Shown in pieces: positions 24,854-34,162 of a stretch of 64,000 bases of DNA (the first letter of the stretch is position 1; the number at the start of each line of letters is the position of its first letter). The position numbers and the translations under genes were made by a program. The notes under the pieces were generated by a model. The model did not search any database, had not been told where the DNA came from, and was given only the letters and a program-made list of their open reading frames with translations. Origin of the DNA: Humitalea sp050632385 (GTDB taxonomy: Bacteria; Pseudomonadota; Alphaproteobacteria; Acetobacterales; Acetobacteraceae); assembly GCF_050632385.1 (NCBI RefSeq), contig NZ_CP192599.1, positions 4,340,001-4,404,000 of the forward strand. The letters are read 5' to 3'.

Positions 24854-26452
24854 ATGAAGCGCCGCGATTTCCTGAAGGTTGCCCCCGCCGCAGCATTGGC
24901 GGCCCCCGCCGTCGCGCAGGCGCAGACGGCAGCCCCGACCCGCAACGAAACCCTGCTGCTGGTGCAGGAATACGGGCCGAACAGCCTGGACATGCAGGGA
25001 ATTGGCTCATCCCAGCCGGTCAATGGCGTGGCGCTGAACTGCTACGACCGCCTGGTGAAGTTCAAGCAGGTGCGCGTCGATGACGTGACCACCAGCTTCG
25101 ACATCAATGCGCTGGAACCGGAACTGGCCGAATCCTGGCAGGACGCCAGCGATGGCACGAGCGTTACGTTCAAGATTCGTGCAGATGCCCGTTTCCATAG
25201 CGGCCGCACCGTCACGGCACGCGATGTCAAGTGGTCGCTGGACCGCGCCGTGAGCATCGGCGGCTTCGCCACCACCCAGATGAACGCAGGCTCCCTGGAG
25301 AAGCCGGAGCAGTTCGTCGCGGTGGACGACAAGACCTTCCGCATCGATTTCCTGCGCCGCGACAAGCTGACGATGCCGAACCTGGCCGTCACCATCCCCT
25401 TCGTCTTCGACAGCGAACTGGCCATCCGCAATTCCGGCGGCGATGTCTGGGCCAAGGATTACCTGAAGAATAACATCGCCGGCGGCGGTGCCTTCAAGGT
25501 CGAGGCCTGGCGCCCGGGCACCGAGACCATCTACACGCGCAACGACGACTGGAAGAACGGGCCGCTGCCGAAGCTGCGGCGGGTGATCGCGCGCGACATC
25601 CCCTCCCCCAGCACGCGCCGGGCGTTGATCGAACGTGGGGATGCCGACATCTCCTACGGCCTGCCGCCCAAGGACTTTGCTGATCTGGCGGCGGCCGGGC
25701 GGGTGCGGGTCTCGGCGGTGCCGGTGCCGAATGCGATCTGGTATGTCGCGCTGAATTCCTCGCTGCCGCCCTTCAACAACGTGAAGCTGCGTCAGGCCGT
25801 GGCCTGGGCGATCCCTTATGAGCAGATCATGCAGGCGTCGCTGTTCGGGCGCGGCGTGCCGATGTGGGGCGGGCCGTCCACCCCGGCGCAACTGACCTGG
25901 CCGGTGCCCTTCCCCTATACCTCCAACATCGACCGCGCGAAGGCGCTGATGGCGGAATCGGGCGTGGCGCCGTTCAGCACATCGCTGGTCTTCGACGCGG
26001 GGTCGGGCACGATCGCCGAGCCGATGGCCGTGCTGGTCAAGGAAGCGCTGGCGCCGCTCGGCATCACCGTCGAGCTGAACAAGGTGCCTGGTGCGAACTT
26101 CCGTGGCGAGTTGAACAAGAAGACGGCGCCAATGGTGATCAACCGCTTCGGCGGTTGGCTGGATTGGCCCGACTACTTCTTCTTCTGGAACTACCACGGC
26201 AACAATTCGATCTTCAACGTCGCGGCCTACCAGAACCCGGCGATGGACCGCTTGATCGACGCGGCGCGCTTCGCGCCAAATGCGCCGGCCTATGCCGATG
26301 CGGTGCGCGGGTTCCTGGAGTTGGGGATGCAGGAAGTGCCCTTCATCCCGATCGCGCAGCCGTTCCATGACGTGGCGATGCAGCGGACCATCGGCGGGTA
26401 TCAATTCTGGCCCTGCCGCGAACCGGACTTCCGTTTCCTGACGAAGGGATGA
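24854..26452 (+). CDS. Peptide/opine ABC transporter substrate-binding protein (family 5)
   Basis: A 532-residue periplasmic receptor of SBP family 5 (DppA/OppA/nickel group). It has a twin-Arg-like signal (MKRRDFLKVAPAAALAAPAV), then a standard body: LEPELAESWQDASDGTSVTF, RDVKWSLDRAVS, and a C-terminal lobe with VPFIPIAQPFHD. CTGGAGG precedes ATG 24854. It is the first gene of a five-gene importer operon (receptor, two permeases, two ATPases) with ATGA overlap to the next gene. The ligand may be a dipeptide, opine or glutathione-like molecule. Confidence 0.9.
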   Translation: MKRRDFLKVAPAAALAAPAVAQAQTAAPTRNETLLLVQEYGPNSLDMQGIGSSQPVNGVALNCYDRLVKFKQVRVDDVTTSFDINALEPELAESWQDASDGTSVTFKIRADARFHSGRTVTARDVKWSLDRAVSIGGFATTQMNAGSLEKPEQFVAVDDKTFRIDFLRRDKLTMPNLAVTIPFVFDSELAIRNSGGDVWAKDYLKNNIAGGGAFKVEAWRPGTETIYTRNDDWKNGPLPKLRRVIARDIPSPSTRRALIERGDADISYGLPPKDFADLAAAGRVRVSAVPVPNAIWYVALNSSLPPFNNVKLRQAVAWAIPYEQIMQASLFGRGVPMWGGPSTPAQLTWPVPFPYTSNIDRAKALMAESGVAPFSTSLVFDAGSGTIAEPMAVLVKEALAPLGITVELNKVPGANFRGELNKKTAPMVINRFGGWLDWPDYFFFWNYHGNNSIFNVAAYQNPAMDRLIDAARFAPNAPAYADAVRGFLELGMQEVPFIPIAQPFHDVAMQRTIGGYQFWPCREPDFRFLTKG

Positions 26453-27456
26453 GGGGCGTCCTCCTCCGGTTGGTGGGATCGCTGCCGGCGCTGGTAGCCG
26501 TGGTGATCGTCACCTTCATCCTGACGCGGGTGCTGCCCGGCGATACCGCGACGTATTTTGCCGGGCCGACCGCGAGTGCGGAGAGCATCGCGCAGATCAA
26601 GCGGGAATTGGGGCTGGATCGCCCGCTGCTGGAGCAGTTCGGCAATTACGTGCAGGCGCTGGCGCGGGGCGATCTGGGGATGTCGTTGACCACCGGGCAG
26701 CCGGTGTTGAAGGACATCGTGGCGCGGCTGCCGGCTTCGGCGGAACTGACCCTGGCCGGGCTGTTGATCGCCATGGGTATCGCCATTCCGCTGGGCATCG
26801 TGGCGGCGGTGAAGCAGGGCTCCTGGGCCGACCATGCCTGCCGCATCATCGTGACCGCGGGCGTGTCGCTGCCGGTGTTCTTCACCGGGTTGCTGCTGGT
26901 CTATGTCTTCTACTTCCTGCTGGGCTGGTCGCCGGCGCCGGTGGGGCGGCTGGATGCGTTTGCCTCGGCACCGCCGACCTATACGGGCTTCTACCTGATC
27001 GATGCGGCGATTGCCGGCGATTGGGAGACGTGGCGCAGCGCCTTCGCGCAGTTGATCCTGCCGGCGGCGACGCTGGGATTGTTCGCGCTGGCGCCGATCG
27101 CGCGCATCACGCGGGCGTCGATGCTGGCGGTGCTGGGGGCGGAGTTCATCCGCACGGCACGCGCATCGGGGCTGTCGTCGAACACCATCATCCTGACCTA
27201 TGCGCTGCGGAACGCGCTGCTGCCGGTGGTGACGACGCTTGGCATGGTCTTCTCCTTCCTGCTCGGCGCGAATGTGCTGGTCGAGAAAGTCTTTGCCTGG
27301 CCGGGGATCGGATCCTACGCGGTCGAGGCGCTGATCGCATCGGATGGCGCGCCGGTGCAGGGGTTCGTGCTGACCATGGCGATCCTCTACGTCGTGCTTA
27401 ACCTGACGATCGACCTGGTGAATCGGTTGCTTGACCCAAGGGCGCGCCAGGCATGA
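26449..27456 (+). CDS. ABC transporter permease, DppB type
   Basis: A 335-residue integral membrane protein with six predicted membrane segments. The N-terminus (RLVGSLPALVAVVIVTFILT, VLPGDTA) and the EAA-type loop (EFIRTARASGLSSNTIILTYALRNALLP) are those of DppB/OppB. It forms half of the importer channel. Start and stop overlap the neighbouring genes by ATGA at each side, so translation is coupled through the operon. Confidence 0.92.
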   Translation: MRGVLLRLVGSLPALVAVVIVTFILTRVLPGDTATYFAGPTASAESIAQIKRELGLDRPLLEQFGNYVQALARGDLGMSLTTGQPVLKDIVARLPASAELTLAGLLIAMGIAIPLGIVAAVKQGSWADHACRIIVTAGVSLPVFFTGLLLVYVFYFLLGWSPAPVGRLDAFASAPPTYTGFYLIDAAIAGDWETWRSAFAQLILPAATLGLFALAPIARITRASMLAVLGAEFIRTARASGLSSNTIILTYALRNALLPVVTTLGMVFSFLLGANVLVEKVFAWPGIGSYAVEALIASDGAPVQGFVLTMAILYVVLNLTIDLVNRLLDPRARQA

Positions 27457-28301
27457 GCGACACAGCACTCGGCCACGCCCGGCATGTGGTGTCGGAGAAC
27501 CCGGTCACCGGCATCGCGCTGGGGCTGTTCGTCTTCTTCGTGCTGGCCGCGATTTTTGGGCCGTCCCTGGCGCCCTATGACCCGCTGGCGAGCAACACCA
27601 TGCGCGCGCTGCAACCGCCATCGGCGCAGCATTGGTTCGGCACGGACCAGATCGGGCGCGACATTTTTTCGCGCGTGCTGGTGGCGACGCGGTTGGATCT
27701 GGGGATCGCCGCGGCATCGGTCGCGCTGGTGTTTGCTGCCGGGGGGTTTGCTGGGCTGGTGTCGGGGTTCTTCGGCGGCTGGGTGGACCTGGTGATCGGG
27801 CGGATCACCGACACCATCATGGCGTTCCCGCTGTTCGTGCTGGCGATGGCGATTGTCGCGGCGCTGGGCAATACCGTGCCGAATATCGTTCTGGCGACGG
27901 CGATCATCAACTTTCCGCTCTATGTGCGCATTGCGCGGGCGGAGACGGTGCAACGGCGGGAAGCCGGGTTCGTCGATGCTGCCCGCATCGCCGGGCACCG
28001 GGACATGGGCGTGCTGCTGAGCCAGGTGGCGCCGAACATCATGCCGATCATGGTGGTGCAGATGTCGCTGACCATGGGCTACGCCATCCTGAACGCGGCG
28101 GGGCTGTCCTTCATCGGCCTGGGCGTGCGCGCGCCGACGCCGGAATGGGGGATCATGGTGGCGGAGGGTGCCGCCTTCATCGTCTCCGGCGAATGGTGGG
28201 TGGCGCTGTTCCCGGGGGCCACGCTGATGGTCGCGGTATTCTGCTTCAACCTGTTGGGCGACGGCGTGCGGGATATCGTCGATCCCCGGAGGCGGACGTG
28301 A
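27453..28301 (+). CDS. ABC transporter permease, DppC type
   Basis: A 282-residue membrane protein of the DppC/OppC class. The N-terminal region has LAPYDPLASNTMRALQPPSA and HWFGTDQIGRDIFSRVLVAT, the signature of this subunit. The EAA loop is ETVQRREAGFVDAARIAGHR. It pairs with the preceding DppB-type permease. A 10-nt gap separates its stop from the first ATPase gene. Confidence 0.92.
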   Translation: MSDTALGHARHVVSENPVTGIALGLFVFFVLAAIFGPSLAPYDPLASNTMRALQPPSAQHWFGTDQIGRDIFSRVLVATRLDLGIAAASVALVFAAGGFAGLVSGFFGGWVDLVIGRITDTIMAFPLFVLAMAIVAALGNTVPNIVLATAIINFPLYVRIARAETVQRREAGFVDAARIAGHRDMGVLLSQVAPNIMPIMVVQMSLTMGYAILNAAGLSFIGLGVRAPTPEWGIMVAEGAAFIVSGEWWVALFPGATLMVAVFCFNLLGDGVRDIVDPRRRT

Positions 28302-28311
28302 GGACGCCGAT

Positions 28312-29295
28312 ATGCTCAAGGGGTTGGTGGACGTGAGCAACGTCCTCGACGTCAAGGATTTCTCGGTCGAGTTCCGCACGCGCTCCGGCATCGTGAAGGC
28401 GCTGGACCGCATCGCCTTCACCGTCGGCGCCGGCGAAACCCTGGCGCTGGTTGGTGAATCCGGATCGGGGAAATCCGTCACCGCCTATGCGCTGCTCGGC
28501 CTGCTGGATGCCGCCGGGCGGATCACCGGCGGGAGTGCCGTGCTTGAGGGCACGGAACTGACCACCGCCTCCCCCGCCACGCTCTCGGCGATCCGCGGCA
28601 AGCGCGCGTCGATGGTGTTCCAGAACCCGCGCGCGGCGTTGAACCCGATCCGTGCCGTGGGGGCGCAGATCGCCGATGTCCTGCGCCGCCATGCCGGTCT
28701 GTCGTCACGCGCGGCGGCCGAGGGCGCGATCGAGATGCTGCGCGCCGTCGGCATTCCCGACCCGGTGCGGCGATCGGCGGCCTATCCTTTCGAATTGTCG
28801 GGCGGCATGTGCCAGCGGGTGATGATCGCCATCGCGGTGGCGACGCGTCCCGCGCTGCTGATCGCGGATGAACCGACCACCGGGCTCGATGTCACCACCC
28901 AGGCGGTGGTGATGGATATCATGGGCAAGTTGGCCGCCGACACCGGCATGGCGACCATCCTGATCACCCACGACCTTGCGCTGGCAGCCGAACGCGCCGG
29001 GCGGATTGCGGTGATGCATGCTGGGCATATCGTCGAGGATGCGCCGACCAAGACCCTGCTGAGCAATCCTCGCCACCCCTATACGCGGCGGCTGCTGGCG
29101 GCGACGCCGACGGCGGCGGGGTCGCTGGCCGATTTGCGCTCGATCCCCGGCAGCCTGCCGGATCTGCGACGCACCGACCTGGCGCCGTGCCGTTTCGCGG
29201 CGCGCTGCGATCGTCACTTGCCGGACTGCGACCAGCCCCTGGTCTGGCGCGACATCGCGCCGCAACACCGCATCGCGTGCTGGAACCCGGCATGA
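28312..29295 (+). CDS. ABC transporter ATP-binding protein, DppD type
   Basis: A 327-residue nucleotide-binding subunit. Walker A is GESGSGKS at 48-55, the signature is LSGGMCQRVMIAIA, Walker B is LLIADEPTTGLDV, and the switch His is in LITHDLALAAE. The C-terminal oligopeptide-transporter extension carries CRFAARCDRHLPDC, a Cys-rich segment seen in Dpp/Opp ATPases. ATG 28312 and GTG 28333 are both possible starts; the ATG has GAGG upstream. It works as a heterodimer with the next gene. Confidence 0.92.
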   Translation: MLKGLVDVSNVLDVKDFSVEFRTRSGIVKALDRIAFTVGAGETLALVGESGSGKSVTAYALLGLLDAAGRITGGSAVLEGTELTTASPATLSAIRGKRASMVFQNPRAALNPIRAVGAQIADVLRRHAGLSSRAAAEGAIEMLRAVGIPDPVRRSAAYPFELSGGMCQRVMIAIAVATRPALLIADEPTTGLDVTTQAVVMDIMGKLAADTGMATILITHDLALAAERAGRIAVMHAGHIVEDAPTKTLLSNPRHPYTRRLLAATPTAAGSLADLRSIPGSLPDLRRTDLAPCRFAARCDRHLPDCDQPLVWRDIAPQHRIACWNPA

Positions 29296-30344
29296 GCCAT
29301 ATGATCGGCAATGACCCGACCCCGCCGGAGCTGGAAGGCCCGGCGCTGCTGGATGTCGCGGAACTGTCCAAGCGTTTTCCCGTCGGCAGGAAGGGCTTTT
29401 TCAGCGGCAAGTCGCCGTCGATGGTGCATGCCGTGGATGACGTGTCGCTGACCCTGGCGCGGGGGGAGACACTGGGACTGGTTGGCGAATCCGGCTGCGG
29501 CAAATCGACCCTGGTGCGGCTGCTGACGCGGCTGACCGATCCGACCAGTGGGTCGATCCGCTTCGGCACGCGCGAACTTTCGGCCATCCCAGCCAAGGAT
29601 TTCGCCAAGGATTTTGACCGCGCCCGGATCCAGATCGTGTTCCAGGACGCGGGTGAAAGCATCAACCCGCGCTTCACCGCGGCCGATGCCATCGCGGACC
29701 CGCTGCGGCAGTTGAAGGGGATGACCGGCGACGCATTGCGCGCGAAGGTCGAGGAAGCGGCGACGCTCTGCGGCCTGCCGCTGGAATTGCTGAACCGCTT
29801 TCCGCACCAATTGTCCGGCGGGCAGCGCGCCCGCGTCGGCATCGCGCGCGCCATCGGGCCGCGCCCGGATTTGCTGGTGCTGGATGAACCGACGGCCGCG
29901 CTGGATGTGTCGGTGCAGGTCACCATCCTGCAGTTGCTGGTGTCGCTGCGCGAAAGCCTCGGTATCTCCTACGTCTTCGTCAGCCATGATTTGAACGTGG
30001 TGCGGCTGCTCTGCGACCGGGTGGTGGTGATGTATCTGGGCAAGGTGGTGGAGGTCGGGCCGGCGCGGGCCGTCTTCGACAATCCGCTGCATCCCTATAC
30101 GCGCGGGCTGGTGGCGGCGGTGCCGCGCTTCGACGGACTGCGCGACGACGCGCTGCGCCTGGTCGGCGACCCAAAAAGCCCGATCGACCCGGACCCCAAC
30201 GCCTGCCGCTTTCATGGGCGCTGCCCGATGGGGGTGGATCGCTGCGGGACGGAGATGCCGGCGTTGCGGAAGTTTGGCGGCGGGCGCGAAGCGGCCTGCC
30301 ATTTTGCCGAGGAAGCCCCGCTGGTGGAGATGGCGCTGAGCTAA
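29292..30344 (+). CDS. ABC transporter ATP-binding protein, DppF type
   Basis: A 350-residue second ATPase of the importer. It carries Walker A GESGCGKST, signature LSGGQRARVGIARAIG, Walker B LLVLDEPTAALDV and the switch segment YVFVSHDLNVVRLL, ending with the Cys motif CRFHGRCPMGVDRC. ATG 29292 overlaps the preceding stop (ATGA). It completes the operon; its stop lies only 3 nt from the stop of the convergent sugar-type permease gene, with no room for a classical terminator between them. Confidence 0.92.
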   Translation: MSHMIGNDPTPPELEGPALLDVAELSKRFPVGRKGFFSGKSPSMVHAVDDVSLTLARGETLGLVGESGCGKSTLVRLLTRLTDPTSGSIRFGTRELSAIPAKDFAKDFDRARIQIVFQDAGESINPRFTAADAIADPLRQLKGMTGDALRAKVEEAATLCGLPLELLNRFPHQLSGGQRARVGIARAIGPRPDLLVLDEPTAALDVSVQVTILQLLVSLRESLGISYVFVSHDLNVVRLLCDRVVVMYLGKVVEVGPARAVFDNPLHPYTRGLVAAVPRFDGLRDDALRLVGDPKSPIDPDPNACRFHGRCPMGVDRCGTEMPALRKFGGGREAACHFAEEAPLVEMALS

Positions 30345-30347
30345 GCG

Positions 30348-31181
30348 CTATCCCTTCACCGCGCCTGCGGCCAAGCCTGCGATGACATAGCGTTGCGCCG
30401 CCAGCACGAAGGCCAGCACAGGCGCCAGTTGCACCGTCGCCGCGGCAAACAGCACACCCCAATCCACGCCCTCGACCGTGCTCAGGATTTCACTGAGCAC
30501 AAGCGGCGTCGTGCGGGCATGCCGCGTGGTGAAGACCAGGGCAAAGATGAACTCGTTCCAGGCATAGACGATGATGAAGAGCGATGCGGCGATGACCCCG
30601 TTCATCACCAGCGGGAAGACGATGCGCCGCAGGATCTGCAACAGGGTCGCGCCATCCACCACCGCTGCTTCTTCCAATTCGCGCGGCACTTGGTCGATGA
30701 AGGCGCGCATGATCCAGGTCGAAAGGCTGACGAAGAATGCCGAGTAGAGCAGGATCAGCACCAGATGCGTGTCACTGAGCCGCAGCCAGCTGAACACCGG
30801 GAACAGCGGCAGGGTCACCACGATCGGCGGCAGCATGCGCACCACCACCATGAAGAAGGCCGACAGCGTCAAGAGCCGGCTGCTGTAGCGCGAATAGACA
30901 TAGCCGGCGCAGGTGGCGAAGAGGACGGTCATTCCCGTCGCGCCGATGGTGACGATCAGGCTGTTCAGCATGTTGTCGAAGAAGGCCGGCCACGCGCGCC
31001 AAAGCTCCCGATAGTTGTCAAGCGTGGGGGTGAAAATCAGCGTCGGCGGGATCGCGAAAATATCGCGCGGCGGCTTGAAGCTGGCGGAGATCACCATCGC
31101 GATCGGGAAGACCGACCAGCACACCGCCAGCGCGCCGAGCGACAGGCGGATCGCCTTGCTGGCCAGGCTCGGCCTAGCCAC
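30348..31181 (-). CDS. Carbohydrate-type ABC transporter permease (MalG/UgpE class)
   Basis: A 277-residue inner-membrane permease with about six hydrophobic segments. It shows the MalG-class EAA loop (PRELEEAAVVDGATLLQILRR) and the terminal pattern IVYAWNEFIFALVF. It overlaps the preceding MalF-type gene by 8 nt. It is the last gene of the leftward TauD-GntR-receptor-permease operon. No ATP-binding gene follows, so it must rely on an MsmX/UgpC-like ATPase encoded elsewhere. Confidence 0.9.
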   Translation of the reverse strand: MARPSLASKAIRLSLGALAVCWSVFPIAMVISASFKPPRDIFAIPPTLIFTPTLDNYRELWRAWPAFFDNMLNSLIVTIGATGMTVLFATCAGYVYSRYSSRLLTLSAFFMVVVRMLPPIVVTLPLFPVFSWLRLSDTHLVLILLYSAFFVSLSTWIMRAFIDQVPRELEEAAVVDGATLLQILRRIVFPLVMNGVIAASLFIIVYAWNEFIFALVFTTRHARTTPLVLSEILSTVEGVDWGVLFAAATVQLAPVLAFVLAAQRYVIAGLAAGAVKG

Positions 31182-32121
31182 GGGCGAACATCCGCTTCCA
31201 GGCGGCGTAGAGGTAGGGTGTAGCGATGGTCAGCGACAGCAGCATCATCACCAGCCCGGTGGCCGAGGCCAGGCCGAATTCATGATACCGGAAGGCCTCG
31301 CGGTAGAGGTAGACGGCCAGCACCTCGGTCAGTCGCGCGGGTCCGCCCTCGGTCAGCAGCCAGATCTCGGAGAAGACCCGCATCGCCGTGATGTAGCGGA
31401 ACATCAGCGCGACCAGCAGCGCCGGCAGGATGATCGGGAATTGCACATGGATGAAGACGCGCCAGCCGCCGGCGCCATCCACGGTCGCGGCTTCGATTAA
31501 CTCGCGCGGCACCGCCTGCAAGGCGGCGTAGAGAATCAGGAAGGTGAAGGGCGTATGGATCCAGATCGACAGCAGTGACGCGAGCACCAGCGCGTCGGTG
31601 GGGTCGGAGGACCAGTCGAGTTGCCCGATGCCGATCTGGTCCAGCGTCCAACTCACCATGCCGATGTCCGGTTCCAGCACGAAGCGCCACATCGCCACGG
31701 CCGAGACTTCGTTGATGGCGTAGGGCGCGATCAGCAGCGCGATGAACAGCGTGCGGCACGGCATCCAGCCGATGGCGAGAAACGCGAGCCCCAGCCCCAG
31801 CAGCAATTCGCCATAGACGACGACATTGACCACCACAAAGGTGTTCCAGACCGCGCGCCAAAAGACGCGGTCCGCCGCCAGCGCGTAGAAATTGCCGAGG
31901 CCGACGAACTCCGCCTGCGCGGTGAAGGAGACCTTGTTGAGGCTGAGCCAGACGACCCAGACCGCCGGCAGCAGGATCAGCGCGATCAGCAGAAACTGGG
32001 CCGGCGTCAGCAGGACCCATTGCGCGAGGCCGGGCCGGCCGCCGAACATCGGTCGGGTGCGGCGCCGCGGCTTGGCCGCGACGGGCAGGTCCAGCGCGCT
32101 TGTTCGTTCGGCCGCGCTCAA
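31174..32121 (-). CDS. Carbohydrate-type ABC transporter permease (MalF/UgpA class)
   Basis: A 315-residue permease with a cytoplasmic N-terminus of about 30 residues (basic, AKPRRRTRPMFGGRPG) and six membrane segments. The EAA loop PRELIEAATVDGAGGWRVF and the late RVFSEIWLLTEGGPA match the MalF/UgpA class. The start appears to be TTG 32121, overlapping the receptor gene stop as TTGA. With the next gene it forms the channel of a binding-protein-dependent importer. Confidence 0.9.
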   Translation of the reverse strand: MSAAERTSALDLPVAAKPRRRTRPMFGGRPGLAQWVLLTPAQFLLIALILLPAVWVVWLSLNKVSFTAQAEFVGLGNFYALAADRVFWRAVWNTFVVVNVVVYGELLLGLGLAFLAIGWMPCRTLFIALLIAPYAINEVSAVAMWRFVLEPDIGMVSWTLDQIGIGQLDWSSDPTDALVLASLLSIWIHTPFTFLILYAALQAVPRELIEAATVDGAGGWRVFIHVQFPIILPALLVALMFRYITAMRVFSEIWLLTEGGPARLTEVLAVYLYREAFRYHEFGLASATGLVMMLLSLTIATPYLYAAWKRMFARG

Positions 32122-33389
32122 CTCGGCAGCAACGGCTCGATGCGCTGCTTGGCCGTGCGCATGGCGGCCAGCGGCTCCACCTGGCCCAGCATGGCGCGCT
32201 GGATTTCCTCCATGAAGATATCCATCGACCGGCCGGCGCCTTCAAAGCCAGGCACGGTCAGGCGGGCATAGGGCAGCACGCGCTTCTCGGTGGTCAGGAA
32301 GGGCGCCATCTCCTGCACCTTGGGATCGTCGTAGGCCGAGGCGCGGACCGGCCCGTTGCCGTTGACCGCCGCGCGGATGGTGCTGGCGCGGGACGACACC
32401 TCACGGATGAAGGACCAGGACAGGCGCTTGTCGCGGGCGTTCTTGGGAATCGCCATGGCCCAGACCGAGGTTTTTGCCGGCGCCAACGCGCCAGGGGGGC
32501 CGACGGCGGCGGCCATGGGGATCGGTATGACGTCGATTTCGCCGGCAAAGCGGCTTTGCCGGGGGTCGTTGTAGTTCACGAAGCGACCGAAAGGCTGCGT
32601 CGTCATCGCCGCGCGGCCCTGCTGCATGGCGGTGATCACCTCCTCCGTCTTGAAGGTCATCACGTTGCGCGGCAGCACGCCCCGGCGGAACCAGTCGCGC
32701 AGCAGCGCGACCGAGCGCACCGCCGGTTCCTGGTCGGCGACGAAGCGGTAGTCCTGAGTGATGAAGTCGCCGCCATGGGCGCGGATGAGGTCCATGGTGC
32801 CGGAGGGATCGTCCATGGAATTCACGAAGCCGGCGACGCGAGTGCCGTCCGACCGGGTGAAGGTCAGCTTGTCCGCCGCCTGGATGATCTCGTCGTAGGT
32901 CGTCGGCACGGCGGTCACGCCGCGTTCGCGCATCAGCGCGCGGTTGAAGAAGAAACCATGGGTGGCGTGGCGATAGGGGATGCCGGTCTGGCGGCCACGG
33001 AAATTGTGGGAGGCATACATGCCGGCGGGGATTTCGTCCGGCATCTCCAGCGGTTCGGCCGCCATGAAGGGGGTCAGGTCTTCGAACAGCGGCGCGACAT
33101 GCGGCCCGGTGTAGCGGTCGAGCAGAAAGGCGACATCGACGCCGCCTTCGGCCAGGGCGGCTTCGCGATACACGCGCTCATGCACCGCCTCGACCCCAAA
33201 GGTCAGCCATTCCGTCTGCATGCCGGTGCTGGCGCGCCATTCCGCGCTGCTGTCGCCCCCCGTGGCGCCGGTGACGGCGCGCTGGTGCACCGCATGGCCC
33301 ATGATGACGAAGCGGCGCGGCTGGGCGATGGCCGGTGCCGCCAGCACGGCGGCGGCGGATCCCAACAAGAGTCGGCGGGTCGTCGTCAT
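32118..33389 (-). CDS. ABC extracellular solute-binding protein, family 1
   Basis: A 423-residue periplasmic receptor of SBP family 1. A signal peptide (TTTRRLLLGSAAAVLAAPAIA) precedes the mature domain; family-like features are DVAFLLDRYTGPHVAPLFED, GIPYRHATHGFFFNRALMRE and VFAMAIP-like segments (here SVWAMAIPKNARD). The ligand is unknown; a linked TauD-type dioxygenase suggests a small acid or amine rather than a plain sugar. ATG 33389 begins the signal peptide, with GGAGGG upstream. It lies 28 nt after the GntR gene in the same direction. Confidence 0.88.
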   Translation of the reverse strand: MTTTRRLLLGSAAAVLAAPAIAQPRRFVIMGHAVHQRAVTGATGGDSSAEWRASTGMQTEWLTFGVEAVHERVYREAALAEGGVDVAFLLDRYTGPHVAPLFEDLTPFMAAEPLEMPDEIPAGMYASHNFRGRQTGIPYRHATHGFFFNRALMRERGVTAVPTTYDEIIQAADKLTFTRSDGTRVAGFVNSMDDPSGTMDLIRAHGGDFITQDYRFVADQEPAVRSVALLRDWFRRGVLPRNVMTFKTEEVITAMQQGRAAMTTQPFGRFVNYNDPRQSRFAGEIDVIPIPMAAAVGPPGALAPAKTSVWAMAIPKNARDKRLSWSFIREVSSRASTIRAAVNGNGPVRASAYDDPKVQEMAPFLTTEKRVLPYARLTVPGFEGAGRSMDIFMEEIQRAMLGQVEPLAAMRTAKQRIEPLLPS

Positions 33390-33417
33390 CGGAGTTTTCC
33401 CTCCTGTTCCTTGGTGT

Positions 33418-34158
33418 TCAGTCCGGTGCCACGAGGCCCACCGGCTGGCGTTGGTAGATGTGCTGCCGGGCCGCCGCGATATGCGCCTGCATCTCCGCCC
33501 GCGCCAAAGTCGCATCCCGCCTGCGGATGGCGTCGAGGATGGTGCGGTGTTCGGCGGCGATCAATCGTGCCCGCGCGACCGGGTCGTGCAGGCCAAAATT
33601 CCGTACCTCGACCGGACCGAGGCCGATGAGGTTCGGCATCTGCTCCAGGGTCGCGATGAAGAAGCCGTTGCCCGAGGCATGTGCGACCGCGCGGTGGAAG
33701 CGGAAGTTGGTGTCCCGCACCAGTTCCGGGGAGACACTGGTCACCATCGCCTCGGCCTCGGCCAGGGCGTTCTCGATTTCGGACAGGGTGTCCGGCGTGT
33801 GGCGCAGGGCGGCGAGTTGCGCGACCTCGCCCTCGATCGCGATGCGGAACTCGTAGAGGCTTTCGACATCGGCGACCGTCGCGATCGGCGGGAAGCGCAT
33901 GGCGCCGGCTTCCGGCCCGCGCAGCACCAGGGTGCCACTGCCCTGCTGCGAACTGACGTAGCCCTGGTCGCGCAATTTTGCGAGCGCCGCCCGCAGCACC
34001 GGGCGGGAGACACCAAAGCGACGGCACAGGGTAAATTCGGTCGGCAGCTTGCAGTCGCGTGGGAAATCGCCACGGTCGATCAGCCGGCGCAGCTGCTCCT
34101 CCACCCTGTCAGCCAGGGTGGGGGCGCGGGCTGCATGCTGCGGCTGGGCGCCCGTCAT
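33418..34158 (-). CDS. GntR-family transcriptional regulator, FadR/FCD type
   Basis: A 246-residue regulator. The N-terminal winged helix (about 14-85) includes LPTEFTLCRRFGVSRPVLR, a DNA-reading helix, and the wing SSQQGSGTLV. The C-terminal FCD domain has the metal/acid-binding pattern with Arg/Glu in YEFRIAIEGEVAQLAA and histidines in RFHRAVAHASGN and AEHRTILDAI. It probably represses this operon and responds to a carboxylate from its substrate. It lies 4 nt after the TauD gene, so it is auto-regulated if it binds the promoter upstream of 35038. Confidence 0.9.
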   Translation of the reverse strand: MTGAQPQHAARAPTLADRVEEQLRRLIDRGDFPRDCKLPTEFTLCRRFGVSRPVLRAALAKLRDQGYVSSQQGSGTLVLRGPEAGAMRFPPIATVADVESLYEFRIAIEGEVAQLAALRHTPDTLSEIENALAEAEAMVTSVSPELVRDTNFRFHRAVAHASGNGFFIATLEQMPNLIGLGPVEVRNFGLHDPVARARLIAAEHRTILDAIRRRDATLARAEMQAHIAAARQHIYQRQPVGLVAPD

Positions 34159-34162
34159 GGTG